64,000 nt of DNA, from contig NC_070564.1 of assembly GCF_026914185.1 (NCBI RefSeq), positions 4,836,001 to 4,900,000 on the forward strand, in the 5' to 3' direction. The notes under the pieces were generated by a model. The model did no database searches. It saw nothing but the letters and a program-made list of their open reading frames with translations, and was not told the DNA's origin. Positions 23,809-35,250 of this stretch are shown here, piece by piece (within the stretch, counting starts at the first letter, position 1; every line of letters begins with the position of its first letter). A program made the position numbers and the translations under genes. Source of the stretch: Puccinia triticina (Eukaryota > Basidiomycota > Pucciniomycetes > Pucciniales > Pucciniaceae).

Positions 23809-24740
23809 TGTGGAACTACTCAAAGGGGAGAATAGAGCTTGGAAGGTAAATGGATAGCAACACTAGTACTAATGTAAGCTATGCAAGGGTGCTGATGAGG
23901 CTGCCTTCCTGACTAATGCTGAGGGGATGAGAGTAACACTAAGAAAAAAGAAGAAAAGGTGTGGCTGATTTCTGCTTGATCTTAGGAGCTAGTACTATGA
24001 GCTTTAACTACTGACTACTGAGGGTAAGAGAGATGGAGGATTGATGAGAGTGGGGAACTTATAATTTCTGTATCCAAAATTATCTATAAATTCTGTATAT
24101 ATTTCTCTGCATGAGGTACAAGTGAGGGGGGGGAAGACAATTCTTATAGTAAGGAGGGATGAGCACAGACAATGAAGAGTTCTGGCTATGAGAATGAAGG
24201 TTGTACAAATGAGGAAGAGTGATGTGAACATAGTAACAGTATGTAGTGATGAGCAATGCTGAAAAGGGAATGCTGGTTATGGGAATAAAAGAATGTACTA
24301 ATGGGGAAAAGTGATGAGAACATAGTAACAACTTGTAATGATGAGCACTACTGAAAGAGGTAAGCACAGATCTAATGATGTAATGTGTACAATAGCCATA
24401 GTACATAATGAAGAATGTATGTAAAGGGTTTAGTATGTGAAAGTAATTATGTAAAAGGGATGTACTGTAATGATTCCAGTAAGTTACTAATGAATTGAGT
24501 ATTGTAACTAATGAAGACTGTAGATTATCTGTAAGTCTTATATCCTCTATAACTATTGAACCATTGAAGATAAGGGTATACTATGTATGAGGGACTATAT
24601 GTGAAATTTGATGTAGAATCTGAATATGCAATAATAATGAGGTATTTGTGAAGGTTTATGGAGAAATGTTCAATGTAATGATGAATATATGTAAAAGAAA
24701 GCAATAAAATACTACTTATGGTTTGGAATGGAGCACCACA
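23809..24740. mobile_element. 932-bp insertion, solo-LTR-like
   Basis: Starts TGTGG, ends CCACA, and is flanked by CTGG on both sides (23805-23808, 24741-24744). Taking it out joins GTCGACTGG to TTCAAC, restoring VDWFNP of the transposase. The inside is AT-rich with repeated GTAATGATGAGCA-like motifs and no coding frame. TG...CA ends fit a solo LTR; the 4-bp duplication is slightly short for one. Confidence 0.65.
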
Positions 24741-26160
24741 CTGGTTCAACCCTCACTGCAACAAGATAGGTGGCAAGTGCTTGGAGGCCGGCGCTATAAC
24801 CCTGGTGTGTCTAAACTTGCCTCCAGGCGAACGCTATCTAGAGGAAAACATTTTTCTGTTTGGGATTACTCCAGGCCAGCCCCCAGCCGATCACATATAC
24901 AATGTCCTGCAACCGCTTGTGGACGAGTTCTTGGCATTTTCTACTGGGGTACACTTTGATGAAACATCACAATTTCCCACTGGACAAACCATACGCGCGA
25001 TTATGCTACCCCTGATCGCTGATCTCCCAGCACTGCGTAAGGTGGCCGGATTTGCTTCTCATTCAGCAACCTTATTTTGCTCTTTCTGTAAGCTCCTTCG
25101 GTCGAAGATCGACATCGTAGATCCACAGCAGTTTCCTCCACAAAAGCATGAAGATCACATCGAATGGGCCAAAAAATGGCTGGATAGCCCAGACCGTACG
25201 CGCAAGACGGCCATAGTCAAGGAACAAGGTGTCCGCTATAGCCCATTGAACGAACTTCCGTATTGGAAGCCCTTAGAACACTCAACTATTGATGTTATGC
25301 ATGCCCTAATGCTAGGCGTGCTGAAAGACCATTCCCTGTCCTACTTTGGATTAGCTGTCACAGGCAAGAAACTTGAGGCCGATCTGAAGAAGCTTGCAAA
25401 CAAACAGCCAAGCGCCAAAGCCACCGTGTTTGAGGTGTTACTAGAGAGGAAAACTGCGAGCAAGAAACGTCCTGCCGAGGAGGACGAACACCCTGCAAAG
25501 CGCCGATTGACTACAGCAAATCTTCAAGCGTTGGCCGCCACATCTCAGCAGGAGGCGATTTCAGCCGATGCACAACAAGCAAATTCATCGCGAGGATCGC
25601 GAGCGTCCGTGGCAACAGTGCATCAATACAGTCTAAGAGCTTGCCTAAGTAACCAAAATAACAGTCAGTCAAGTAAAGCAACAGCCCATCCGCGCAGAGC
25701 ACAAAGCCAAGGATCCAGACAATCTCAAAGCATGGCGAGCAAAGCGGAAACCAACGACGAGGAGGACAGTGTTGCGGACCGGGATTTAGATGATCTGATG
25801 CCTAGTCTACTCCCGGAGGAGCTTCTCAGTGTGCGGAGGGCAATTGAGCAAACCTCACTACCATCTTGGGTGGACCGTCTACCTCACCAGTTAGGCGCCG
25901 CAAGTGCAGGCTCCCTTAAAGCAGCCGGATGGGGGATCTTGTACGCCGTTTTCTACCCACTTGTATTATTGCCTTTGTGGAACCTGTGCAATGCAAACAA
26001 GGATCACAAGATATTATCAGACAACTTGGTAAAACTAGTTCACATCGTCCATATGTTGAGCCATCGTACAATAACGAAAGAAAATGTCAGCTCAATTAGT
26101 GAGGCGATCCAACGATACAGGGGACACACTCTCGCCAACTGGCCAAACGTGAAATCTAAA

Positions 26161-26690
26161 CACTGCCAGCATTTAAGCCTCGGATGCGCGCATCCCCGTT
26201 AATCTGGGATGCACGCAACCGATTTAACATTGGTTGCGCGTATCCAATGCAATCCGCATCCGAGTTGACATTGGGGGACAGTAACCCAAGGGTTTTGCCA
26301 CCCGATTCAAACTGGGCTGGTCCGCGGCCGAGCCAAAATCGGCAGGCTGTCTGACCGACGAAGTAAATTCCTCGATCAGTGGCCAGCCGAGTTAACCTCG
26401 GCCGCCACCAACCAAGCAATGGAAGCTCGGTTGACAGCTCAAGCGAGCTTTCATCTGATATGAAAGCTCGGTTACGGACCCACCGAGTAAAATGAACATT
26501 GGTGGGTCAATCACCGAGGATTTCAAATGATCGGTGGGTAAATCACCGATGATTTCAAATCATCGGTGGGTAAATCACCGATGATTTCGAATCATTGGTG
26601 GGTAAATCACCGATGATTTCGAATCATCGGTGAGTCAACAGCCGATGATTTTGAATCATCGGCTGTTCCACCCTCCTCGGAGAACTTTCC
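26161..26690. repeat. CACTG terminus followed by short hairpin repeats
   Basis: Begins CACTGCCAGCATTT then CCTCGGATGCGCGCATCC, directly after the transposase frame. It resembles the CACTGCATGGATTATCCCC-TCGGACATG ends seen at 44712 and 58384. Next come dyads such as GGATGCGCGCATCC. At about 26505-26665 there are five or six copies of ACCGATGATTTCAAATCATC or close variants separated by GGTGGGTAAATC. The matching right terminus was not found. Confidence 0.6.
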
Positions 26691-27795
26691 CGGGGAGGAG
26701 CCCTCCGGCAGTTAGCACGTCGAGCCACAGTGGCCGGAGCAGTCTGCTCGCTGGTCCAAGAACTCGACTCGCCGGTCCAAGCAGACTGCTCAGACTAGCG
26801 AGCAGTGCTGCCCGATCACGTACAGGTACTATACCCGCTTCGCCAGCAGGTTAACCTGTCAAGCTGCTGGCCGAGCAGGTCAACCTGCAGGCGAAGCAGG
26901 TTCAGGTACCTGGCCAGCGAGCAGGTCAACCTGCTGGCCAAGCAGGTAACAGTACCTGGTTGGCGAGCAGGCTGACCTACTCGCCGAGCAGGTAAAAGCT
27001 TGTCGAGCAGGTACTTTTACCTGCTCGGCCATTAGCATAACCTGCTTGTTGAGCATGTACGGTTACAGGTACTTGCTCCGACTCGGCCAGCAGTTCAACC
27101 TGCTGGCCAGGAAATAGTACCTGCTCGGCGAGCAGGTTGACCTACTTGCCGAGCAGGTAAAAGCTCGCCAAGCAGGTACTTTTACCTGCTCGGCCATCGG
27201 GATGACCTGCTCGCTGAGCAGGTACAGTTACAGGTACCTGCTCCGGCGCGGCCAGCAGGTCAACTGGCCAAGCAGGTAACAGTACCTGCTGGGCAAGCAG
27301 GTACTTGTTCCCGCTTCGAAGCGCCTACAGGTATCTGCTTGAAGATCAGGTCAACCTGCTTACCAAGCAGGTAAAAGCACCTGCTTGGTGGGCAGGTCAT
27401 CCTGATGGCCGAGCAGGTAAAAGTAAAAATACCTGCTCGGCGAGCAGGTTGACCTACTCGGCGAGCAGGTTGACCTACTCGGCGAGCAGGGAAAAGCTCA
27501 CCAAGCAGGTACTGTTACCTGCTTGGCCAGCAGGATGACCCGCTGGCCGAGCCGGAGAAGGTACGTGTAACTGTACCTGCCCGGCGACCAGGTTGATGGC
27601 CGAGTAGGTAAAAATACCTGCTCGGCGAGCTGTTACCTGCTTGGCCAGTAGGATGACCCGCTGGCCGAGCCGGAGCAGGTACCTGTAACTGTACCTGCTC
27701 AGCAAGCAGGTCATCCCGATGGCCGAGCAGGTAAAAGTACCTGCTCGGAGAGCTTTTACCTGCTCGGCAAGTAGGTCAACCTGCTCGCTGAGCAG
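26690..27795. repeat. GAGCAGGT palindromic satellite
   Basis: A degenerate array of ACCTGCTCGGCGAGCAGGT-type palindromes, with spacers containing GTAAAAG/CTTTTAC that are also complementary. Unit length is irregular (about 30-60 bp). The sequence is open on both strands in places but encodes nothing recognisable. Confidence 0.8.
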
Positions 27796-29018
27796 GTGCT
27801 AAAGCAGTTTTCCTGGGAGCAAAACTCCACAGGCAAACTGCTAAAGCAGTTTTCCTGGGAGCAAAACTCCACAGGCAAACTGCTAAAGCAGTTTTCCTGG
27901 GAGCAAAACTCCACAGGCAAACTGCTAAAGCAGTTTTCCTGGGAGCAAAACTCCACAGGCAAACTGCTAAAGCAGTTTTCCTGGGAGCAAAACTCCACAG
28001 GCAAACTGCTAAAGCAGTTTTCCTGGGAGCAAAACTCCACAGGCAAACTGCTAAAGCAGTTTTCCTGGGAGCAAAACTCCACAGGAAAACTGCTAAAGCA
28101 GTTTTCCTGGGAGCAAAACTCCACAGGCAAACTGCTAAAGCAGTTTTCCTGGGAGCAAAACTCCACAGGCAAACTGCTAAAGCAGTTTTCCTGGGAGCAA
28201 AACTCCACAGGCAAACTGCTAAAGCAGTTTTCCTGGGAGCAAAACTCCACAGGCAAACTGCTAAAGCAGTTTTCCTGGGAGCAAAACTCCACAGGCAAAC
28301 TGCTAAAGCAGTTTTCCTGGGAGCAAAACTCCACAGGCAAACTGCTAAAGCAGTTTTCCTGGGAGCAAAACTCCACAGGCAAACTGCTAAAGCAGTTTTC
28401 CTGGGAGCAAAACTCCACAGGAAAACTGCTAAAGCAGTTTTCCTGGGAGCAAAACTCCACAGGCAAACTGCTAAAGCAGTTTTCCTGGGAGCAAAACTCC
28501 ACAGGCAAACTGCTAAAGCAGTTTTCCTGGGAGCAAAACTCCACAGGCAAACTGCTAAAGCAGTTTTCCTGGGAGCAAAACTCCACAGGCAAACTGCTAA
28601 AGCAGTTTTCCTGGGAGCAAAACTCCACAGGCAAACTGCTAAAGCAGTTTTCCTGGGAGCAAAACTCCACAGGCAAACTGCTAAAGCAGTTTTCCTGGGA
28701 GCAAAACTCTACAGGCAAACTGCTAAAGCAGTTTTCCTGGGAGCAAAACTCCACAGGCAAACTGCTAAAGCAGTTTTCCTGGGAGCAAAACTCCACAGGC
28801 AAACTGCTGTAGCAGTCTTCCTGGGAGCAAAACTCCACAGGCAAACTGCTGTAGCAGTCTTCCTGGGAGCAAAACTCCACAGGCAAACTGCTAAAGCAGT
28901 CTTCCTGGGAGCAAAACTCCACAGGCAAACTGCTAAAGCAGTCTTCCTGGGAGCAAAACTCCACAGGCAAACTGCTAAAGCAGTCTTCCTGGGAGCAAAA
29001 CTCCACAGGCAAACTGAA
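27796..29018. repeat. 42-bp hairpin satellite, about 29 copies
   Basis: Nearly identical units of 42 bp: CTAAAGCAGTTTTCCTGGGA then GCAAAACTCCACAGGCAAAC and TG. Each unit folds: CAGTTTTCCTG-GGAG, loop CAAAA, CTCCACAGGCAAACTG. The unit is a multiple of three without stops, so long frames exist on both strands; these are repeat artefacts. The last five or six copies carry GCAGTCTTCC instead of GCAGTTTTCC. Confidence 0.95.
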
Positions 29019-29949
29019 AAAATAGGAGCAACTGAAAATAATAATTCTAATTAAAGACTCCCCTAGCTAATGAAAACCTTTGATGATGAAGAGAAACTTC
29101 TGAATAGTGAATAGAAATCACCTGAAAGCAGGAACGCGCTAGCTTTGTCTTTTGCCTAACGGCTGGATAGAGAGAAGAAAGAAAGCTTTGATCTGAGAAT
29201 TGAGAGAAGAGAAGAATCTGCACAATCGGGGTCAGTCGTGCTTCTATCTGTCTCACAGGACTAGCTCTCCCTTACTTTGCTTTTGCGCTGAGAATTGATT
29301 AAGCGTTTGGCGCTATAGTCAATGTGACTAATTTGAGAACTATGACACAAGGTGTTTGTTAGTTCTGTCTGTTCTGGCTCTGTTGCTTTGAATGTCTGGG
29401 ACTTGCAAAAATATACAAATGCTATTTGAATAGCTTTGTTTTATCTTGCCTGAATAAATCAGCAAGGTCTGGTTCTGAATGACAAATGAGAATCAAATAT
29501 CTGTTAGCTTGTTGTTTTGGTCTGTGGTTTCTAGGACCTGAAGACCCACAAATGTCAAAGTCTTCAGTGATCATGCTTAGCAGTTTGCTAGTTGTCTTGG
29601 GGCCAAGGCGCTCTGTGAGGATTCTGTTAAGAATTGCAAATCAGTCAGCTTTGTTGAAGGCAGACTTTATCATCACTTGGTACGCACAAGGTTCTGTCTG
29701 AGTCTGTTGATTCCGATTCCCGCGCGTTGACCACTAAGGTTTGATCTTCTGCATTTGCTTCTGTAAACAGCATGCGATACATCAGCAACGACTTGGGTTA
29801 GGTTTCTGGTCTGGACTGCGGCAAATGGACATACCTATTTGCGCAGCTTGGCTTAACCTCGCACGCTTTCTAGTTGAATGCTGCGGGTGGTCTGGGGGGT
29901 CTGGAGCTGTATTCTTACAGCCTGGCATGCTTCTAGTCGTAAGATTAGA
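29019..29949. other. region downstream of copia fragment, no gene seen
   Basis: Lies on the 3' side of the minus-strand copia remnant and may hold its 3' LTR, but I could not define LTR ends. No supported coding frame. Confidence 0.3.
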
Positions 29950-30735
29950 AGCAGCTTCTGAGACTTGGATGACTCCTAGTTGGCTGAGGGAGCGCCGAAT
30001 GATTGATCTTCCAATCGCCTTGGTGAGGAAGTCGGCCGTGTTTGATTTGGTCTTGACATAATGAAGCTTGATGAGGCGGAGTGTGATTAGCTCGCGCACA
30101 AAGTGAAGACAAATGTTCATATGCTTTGTTCTGAAGCTGTTCTGTGTCATTTCTCTGTTTGCTAGATTGATTGCGCCCTGATTGTCGACCAATACTGCTA
30201 TGTTGCTGACAGATTTCTGCAGCTGAACTTTGGTGATGAGGCTTGCGAACCAGGCAAGATCCCGCCCCAAGTCCAACATTGCCTTGTATTTGGCCTCCGC
30301 CGTCGATAGCAAGACAGTTGGCTGTCTGCATGACTTCCAGTTTATTAGGTCGCCACTAGGAAGCCAGAGGTGGAACATCTAGTGTCCAGACAATTGCCCC
30401 AGTCAGCATTGGAGAATGCATGAAGTTGAGCCTTCTCTGACCTGTTGAAGGTCAATCCGACGTGCCTAGTACCCAACAAGTATTGAAAGACTTGAACTGC
30501 TGCTTGATAATGTTTGATTCTGGGGCTTTCAAGATACTGTGATAGGGAGCTGACTGCAAAGAATATGTCCGGATGTGTCAGGATACTGAGGTAGTTTTGG
30601 GATCCCACTAGCGCTCAATAATTAATGTCAATTTTGCTGAACAGGTTGATTTTGGGAGCAGTGGCTTTCTTGAGTGGCTCTCTGGGGTTAAGTCTTACAT
30701 TCAATGTATTGCGTCTGATTGATTTGAAGGCCATT
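29950..30735 (-). pseudogene. Ty1/copia pol fragment (RT end and RNase H)
   Basis: Minus strand: ATAPKINLFSKIDINY, a stop, then ALVGSQNYLSILTHPDIFFAVSSLSQYLE, LLGTRHVGLTF, and SNADWGNCLDTRCSTSGFL, the conserved copia RNase H entry (ADW-x-x-C-x-D-x-R-STSG). After a frameshift at about 30360: GDLINWKSCRQPTVLLSTAEAKYKAM and LVDNQGAINLANR ... FRTKHMNICLHFVRE, then IKLHYVKTKSNTADFLTKA. The order is that of the copia C-terminus. Gag, protease, integrase and most of RT are absent. The right edge coincides with the repeat beginning at 30737. Confidence 0.85.
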
Positions 30736-30736
30736 G

Positions 30737-31622
30737 GTGTAGTCGTTATTCCTGTGTTTGCAGGTGAAAAATTCAAACTTTTATTTGTACTCTCTAAATG
30801 CCTCAAGATATCACCACATGGACTGCAGAAATGGAATCTACGGCCAAAACAACCCTTAGTCACCAACTCAGACCACCACCATATCTCTACTGGATCAGAA
30901 GATACACGGATCACACCTTTCACGCACCAATCTGGGACAGTTCACATAGTATTTCACACATGGTTTCACACACAACTCAGCTCTAGGATACATTGCATAG
31001 GATATTGAATACCTCATATTGAATTCCTTTGTTTCTTTTATTTCCTTCCTTTTATTTCACTCAACCACAAGTTGGCCATTGTTTTGACCATGCATACATA
31101 TGAAACTAATGTAACCCCCTAGAAGTTAGACCCCTTTTCAGTTTACTATATAAGGAGGCCTCTGCCTGCCAGTTGTTTCCTCCCTCATGCCATCTGGCAC
31201 CCACATATTTTTTATCCACCTGTCACAGTTATTTATTCCACATACATATCACAGGTATTTACTTGCAATTCACAGTCATACTTAGTTTCACGAACCTTTC
31301 ACAAGTTCTAAAGCCCTCTGTTCCAATCCTAGCCAAAGCACAGCTCTCAAACCTTGGCTTCATCTTTTCAGCCTTATATACCCTCAGCCCAAGGACCTGG
31401 GTTCAAGCCCCACCTAAGTCATCAAGTCTTTTCTGACCAGTCAACATATCATATATCATCCAACTATACCTTTCATCTTCGAACACATCCTTATCACTAA
31501 ATAAAATTGCCAAGCTTACCTTGGTGGTCTTGTTTTCTGATACATAGAAAGGCAGAGTTTGCACCTCATCCATACCTTCCTCCATTCAGCAAAAGGGTTC
31601 CACAACCACTTTTGAGTCTTAC
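30737..31622 (+). mobile_element. solo-LTR-like repeat R1, copy 1
   Basis: Starts TGTAGTCGTTATTCCTGTG and ends TTTTGAGTCTTACA. It contains a TATATAAGG box near 31147 and AATAAA near 31499, in LTR order. A close copy lies at 36597-37512 and a partial one at 41247-41634. No clear target duplication was seen (left flank CATTGG, right flank TCGGA), so LTR status is inferred. Confidence 0.55.
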
Positions 31623-31661
31623 ATCGGAGAAGCGCCGGATATTCATTCCAAGCAGGAATTC

Positions 31662-31912
31662 TGTCAGCCGTGGTGATACTAAGAGCCGCGCTCTTCTAGC
31701 TACACTGGCTGATGGGGAAGGAACAGTGGCGCGGTTTCTGGATTAGAACACTGGCAAAGATAAAAGGTATATTTATTTTATTCACGGAGGGGCTTAACTC
31801 TAGGAGCCAAGGGTGTTTAATTGCCCTCCGGTAAGTTTCCAGGGCCTGCGGAGCAGGGGTGTTTACTTTAGGGTGCCTGAAGCAGCGGGGGACTGTTTCC
31901 AGGTTTGGTTTG
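31662..31912 (+). mobile_element. TGTCAG-type LTR, truncated (LTR1)
   Basis: Begins TGTCAGCCGTGGTGATACTA and follows the order seen in the LTRs at 35251 and 48450: a hairpin AAGAGC-CGC-GCTCTT, CTAGCTACAC, a CGGAGGG/CCCTCCG stem at 31785-31830, and GGGCCTGCGGAGCAGGGGTG. It stops where the minus-strand gypsy remnant starts, so the 3' half is missing. Confidence 0.6.
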
Positions 31913-33880
31913 CTAAAAAACCCAGAGGAGATCTAATATTCTCCTAAATGTTTGTGCTTCTTTTCTGACTGCTAAAATGGAGTTGATAGAGTTATCAAAC
32001 TCAAAGGTCTTCCCCTTCATGTAGAATTTTCTGCCTACATTTTTGAGAAGTGATGTATTATAATGTGATAAGTAGTCATTGCCTAGAATAAAATACCTAA
32101 CAGGCATATCATCCATCACCACGAATCTGATGGTAAACTCAAATGAATCAAAGCATAGATTTACCTTAACTATTCCTAGCAGTTTCAGAGCCCCGGTGCA
32201 GCTATGAAATTTGCCCGGTTTTGCCGGGAGAATATATTTCCTCCAGTCTGCAAAACCGCTCTACTCTAGGTACTTTTTGCTAACCACTGATTTGACTGCT
32301 CCACTGTTGAGCAAAACAGTACAGGTACTCCCCGCGCAAGACATAATAACTAGATTATTTTTCCCTTTGGGTGCTATGACTGCACAGGAAGGTTTAGAAC
32401 CAATAACCAAATTATTATCATCATACACTTTGCTTTCTTGTGACTCTTCTTCTAAAGGCTCATCTATTTCCCCTACATTATTAATTTTCTTAGGGAAGCT
32501 CCTCGAGGTGTGCCCTGTTTTTTGACAAGTATAGCATTTAATTTCCCCTACTCCCGACTGGCCCTTATCCTTCCCATCTGTTGCTTTAGTGACCAAATTT
32601 TTGGATAGCAGTGGTTTAGACGTGAATTTTCTACGGCCTAGACAGGTCTTGTCTGCAATGTCCTCAAGTACATTGATTAAAGAGCTCATATCATGTCTCG
32701 TCAAATTCATTGCCTTCTTGGCTGTGTACTCAACTTCCCTGTTCATTAAACCCAATAGTCCAAAGTTAATGGACTGTTGGGACAGTTGCTGTTCAAACGC
32801 ACAAAGTCTCTTATATTGCCCCATAACCCATGCTGAAACCTGAGTTTCTCCCGCTGAGAAGCAGTCTTTATCAAAGGCCTCTTGCTTTTTACACATCCAA
32901 TTAGATGTTCCGTACTGAGCTGTAATGGCTTCTTTCCGGAAGTCCCACTTCTTATCTTGGTGATTTTTTCTAATGGATTTGTACCACAATCCAGCTACTC
33001 CCGTAAGGCATGATAGGAGTTTAACCTGTATGTATTCGTCAGGTACTGATGTTTCTGCACAGCAAGTATCAATCCACTTGAAAAATTCAGAGTGGTCGTA
33101 TTCTCCTTGCCCAGAGAGTTTGGGCCAGTCCATCTTGTTAATTGCTCCCCACAGCTGTTTCTGCATCTCAGACATCCCGCCTGTATGGTGTGTGATATGA
33201 TGTTCCGGCTGTCTTCTTTCTTGTGGCAAGTCTATTACCTCTGGACTTGGCGGTTGAGGCCTTCCTCTCCTAGGGGAGTGTTGTCTTGACAAGGTCTCTG
33301 ATCCAACCAATGCCTCATCAAGGTGTTGGTTAATCTCCTGCACTTTTGCTTGCACTTCCGCTCCATCCTCTCTGAATTGGCTGAGGAGTCTGTCCAGTTT
33401 AGGGCTTATTGCACTTATGTCCCGGAGATGGGCTTCATCTAATTCTCTTAAAATTCCTTTAACTTCCTTTGCTGCGGTTGTGTCTTTGTTTTTAGACTGG
33501 ATTGCCGCAGTGAGGTTCTTGATCTCTTGAGCATGACATTGCTATCTTTAGGTTCCCTTTTGCTTGCTAATACATTCTGATCCTTCTGATCTGGTTGCAG
33601 TTTATCCTCCGGTCTGTCTTACAAAAATGGATATCTCCGCCGCCAAACTCTCAATTTTGGCGTCCAGGGTTTGTACTACATGGACCAGCTTATGATCTTT
33701 ACTCTCAACCACAGAGTTAAGTTGCTTAATTGCTATTTGAAGTTGTTTACTTTGCTCACATCCTTGGTAAAGGATTTTTTATTTATCTCACACTGGCAAC
33801 TGCCAGTCTTCCTTTGATCTGCTACCTTTGGTAGAAATAACCACTGCGCGTTCTTGGATAAATCTTGCAACATGTCATTA
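31913..33880 (-). pseudogene. Ty3/gypsy gag-protease remnant
   Basis: Minus strand from about 33880 (MLQDLSKNAQW, then KQLNSVVESKDHK and LDAKIESLAAEI coiled-coil segments with stops between), through GILRELDEAHLRDISAI, to the long frame at 33355-32261 (WPKLSGQGEYDHSEFFKWID, LLSCLTGVAGLWYKS). The zinc knuckle reads CYTCQKTGHTSRSF, with the last Cys changed to Phe. The protease active site is NSGA instead of DSGA (LLNSGAVKSVVS). It continues after a stop as VMDDMPVRYFILGNDYLSHY, a typical retropepsin C-terminal part, and ends at 31913 without any RT. Stops, lost Cys and the Asp to Asn change show it is dead. The N-terminal side abuts the TGCCAGGCA array. Confidence 0.8.
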
Positions 33881-33884
33881 TGAC

Positions 33885-34446
33885 ATTTGTTAGGCATTTG
33901 CCAGGCATTTGCCAGGCATTGCCAGGCATTGCCAGGCATTGCCAGGCATTGCCAGGCATTTGCAAGGCATTGCCAGGCATTGCCAGGCATTTGCCAGGCA
34001 TTTGCCAGGCATTGCCAGGCATTGCCAGGCATTTGCCAGGCATTTGCCAGGCATTGCCAGGCATTTTCCAGGCATTGCCAGGCATTTGCCAGGCATTGCC
34101 AGGCATTTGCCAGGCATTGCCAGGCATTTGCCAGGCATTGCCAGGCATTTGCCAGGCATTGCCAGGCATTTGCCAGGCATTGCCAGGCATTTGCCAGGCA
34201 TTGCCAGGCATTTGCCAGGCATTGCCAGGCATTTGCCAGGCATTGCCAGGCATTTGCCAGGCATTGCCAGGCATTTGCCAGGCATTGCCAGGCATTTGCC
34301 AGGCATTGCCAGGCATTTGCCAGGCATTGCCAGGCATTTGCCAGGCATTGCCAGGCATTTGCCAGGCATTGCCAGGCATTTGCCAGGCATTGCCAGGCAT
34401 TTGCCAGGCATTGCCAGGCATTTGCCAGGCGTTTACCAGGCATTGC
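33885..34446. repeat. TGCCAGGCA palindrome satellite, locus 1
   Basis: Tandem 10- and 11-bp units, TGCCAGGCAT and TTGCCAGGCAT, mostly alternating so that the dimer is 21 bp. Every unit holds the 9-bp palindrome TGCC-A-GGCA. The array begins after TGTTAGGCATTTGCC within gag-related sequence and ends CCAGGCGTTTACCAGGCATTG. Overlapping frames on both strands are repeat artefacts. Confidence 0.95.
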
Positions 34447-34448
34447 TC

Positions 34449-34770
34449 GGCAAATCCTCAACCGAAGGAATGCCTCCGGTCGAAGAGGTATGTATACCTT
34501 CTCAACTGGAGGCATTCCTCCGGTTGAGGAGTACATACCTCCTCAACCGGAGGCATTCCTCCGGTTGAGGAGTACATACCTCCTCAACCGGAGGCATTCC
34601 TCTGGTTGAGGAGTACATACCTCCTCAACCGGAGGCATTCCTCCGGTTGAGGAGTACATACCTCCTCAACCGGAGGCATTCCTCCGGTTGAGGAGTACAT
34701 ACCTCCTCAACCGGAGGCATTCCTCCGGTTGAGGAGTACATACCTCCTCCATTCCTCCGGTTGAAGAGGT
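34449..34770. repeat. 41-bp CCGGAGGCATTCCTCCGG hairpin repeat
   Basis: About seven units of 41 bp. Each has CCTCAACCGGAGG, CATT, CCTCCGGTTGAGG as a near-perfect hairpin, joined by AGTACATACCT. It directly follows the TGCCAGGCA array, so two unrelated palindromic satellites abut. Confidence 0.9.
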
Positions 34771-34789
34771 ATGTATGGGAACTCGATGA

Positions 34790-34925
34790 CATAAAAGTTT
34801 TGTGATTTGCAAAACTCTTACGTACAACTTTTAATATATCCCATGTATCTACATAGCCCATGTACAGCTATGTAGATACATGGGGCTTAGGTAAGAGTTT
34901 TGTGAATTGCAAAAATCTTAAAGCA
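34790..34925. repeat. nested inverted repeat
   Basis: An inner perfect stem, CCCATGTATCTACATAGC and its complement, encloses CCATGTACA. An outer imperfect stem pairs TTTTGTGATTTGCAAAACTC at about 34798 with the region at about 34893-34916. Possibly a foldback terminus; no target duplication identified. Confidence 0.6.
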
Positions 34926-35250
34926 ACATATGTACCCGCGAGTTCTTGGCCGGAGATTGAATCACAACCACTACAAATTTTTCAAAATACACTCAACTCG
35001 ACAAACTCAGCACTTCTCATGTCTCCTCCACCTCTCCCGGATCCCCCTCCTCTATCAACAAGACAAAAACCGGAGACACCCCTTCCAATTCTAGATAGCA
35101 TCACAAGATTCCTGACGGATGCAATTTCAGACAAAAACCCAACGCAATCCCTCGATCAAGGCCAAATCATCAATCTCATCATCTCCCTTGCCAAACTGAG
35201 ATCAGCTATCATTGGCAACAGCAACTCAGCAACAACAGACACAAACACCC

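Larger units (their letters stand above)
22306..26160 (+). pseudogene. Tnp2/Plavaka-type (CACTA-like) DNA transposase, broken
   Basis: The ATG at 22306 opens a Cys-rich start (VCSCEESGC ... FRKH). Later blocks match Tnp2-like basidiomycete transposases: LVFSLYVDW, FNPHCNKIGGK, TLVCLNLPPGERY, IADLPALRKVAGFASHSA with CSFC, a STIDVMHALMLGVL block, and SLPSWVDRLPHQLG. The acidic residues in VDW, IADLPA and IDVMH are plausible catalytic positions. A Gln/Ser-rich insert (about 25440-25800) holds a bipartite nuclear signal (KKRPAEEDEHPAKRR). Breaks: a 436-bp tandem duplication shifts the frame at 23128; a 932-bp insertion splits VDW from FNP at 23809; and the C-terminus stops at NWPNVKSK, where a CACTG-ended satellite element begins (26161). 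The conserved region normally following is not found downstream. Confidence 0.75.

Noticed and set aside
24004..24406. Hydrophobic minus-strand frames in the 23.8-24.7 kb insertion
   Set aside because: AT-rich repetitive sequence gives Ile/Tyr/Ser/Leu-rich frames; no start context, introns or domain.
27756..29012. Long reading frames on both strands with 14-residue repeats
   Set aside because: They arise because the 42-bp hairpin unit has no stop and is a multiple of three; open on both strands and without any start context or domain.
27796..29018. CRISPR array
   Set aside because: Units are contiguous with no unique spacers, there are no cas genes, and the context is eukaryotic. The same holds for the 20-bp and 22-bp arrays.
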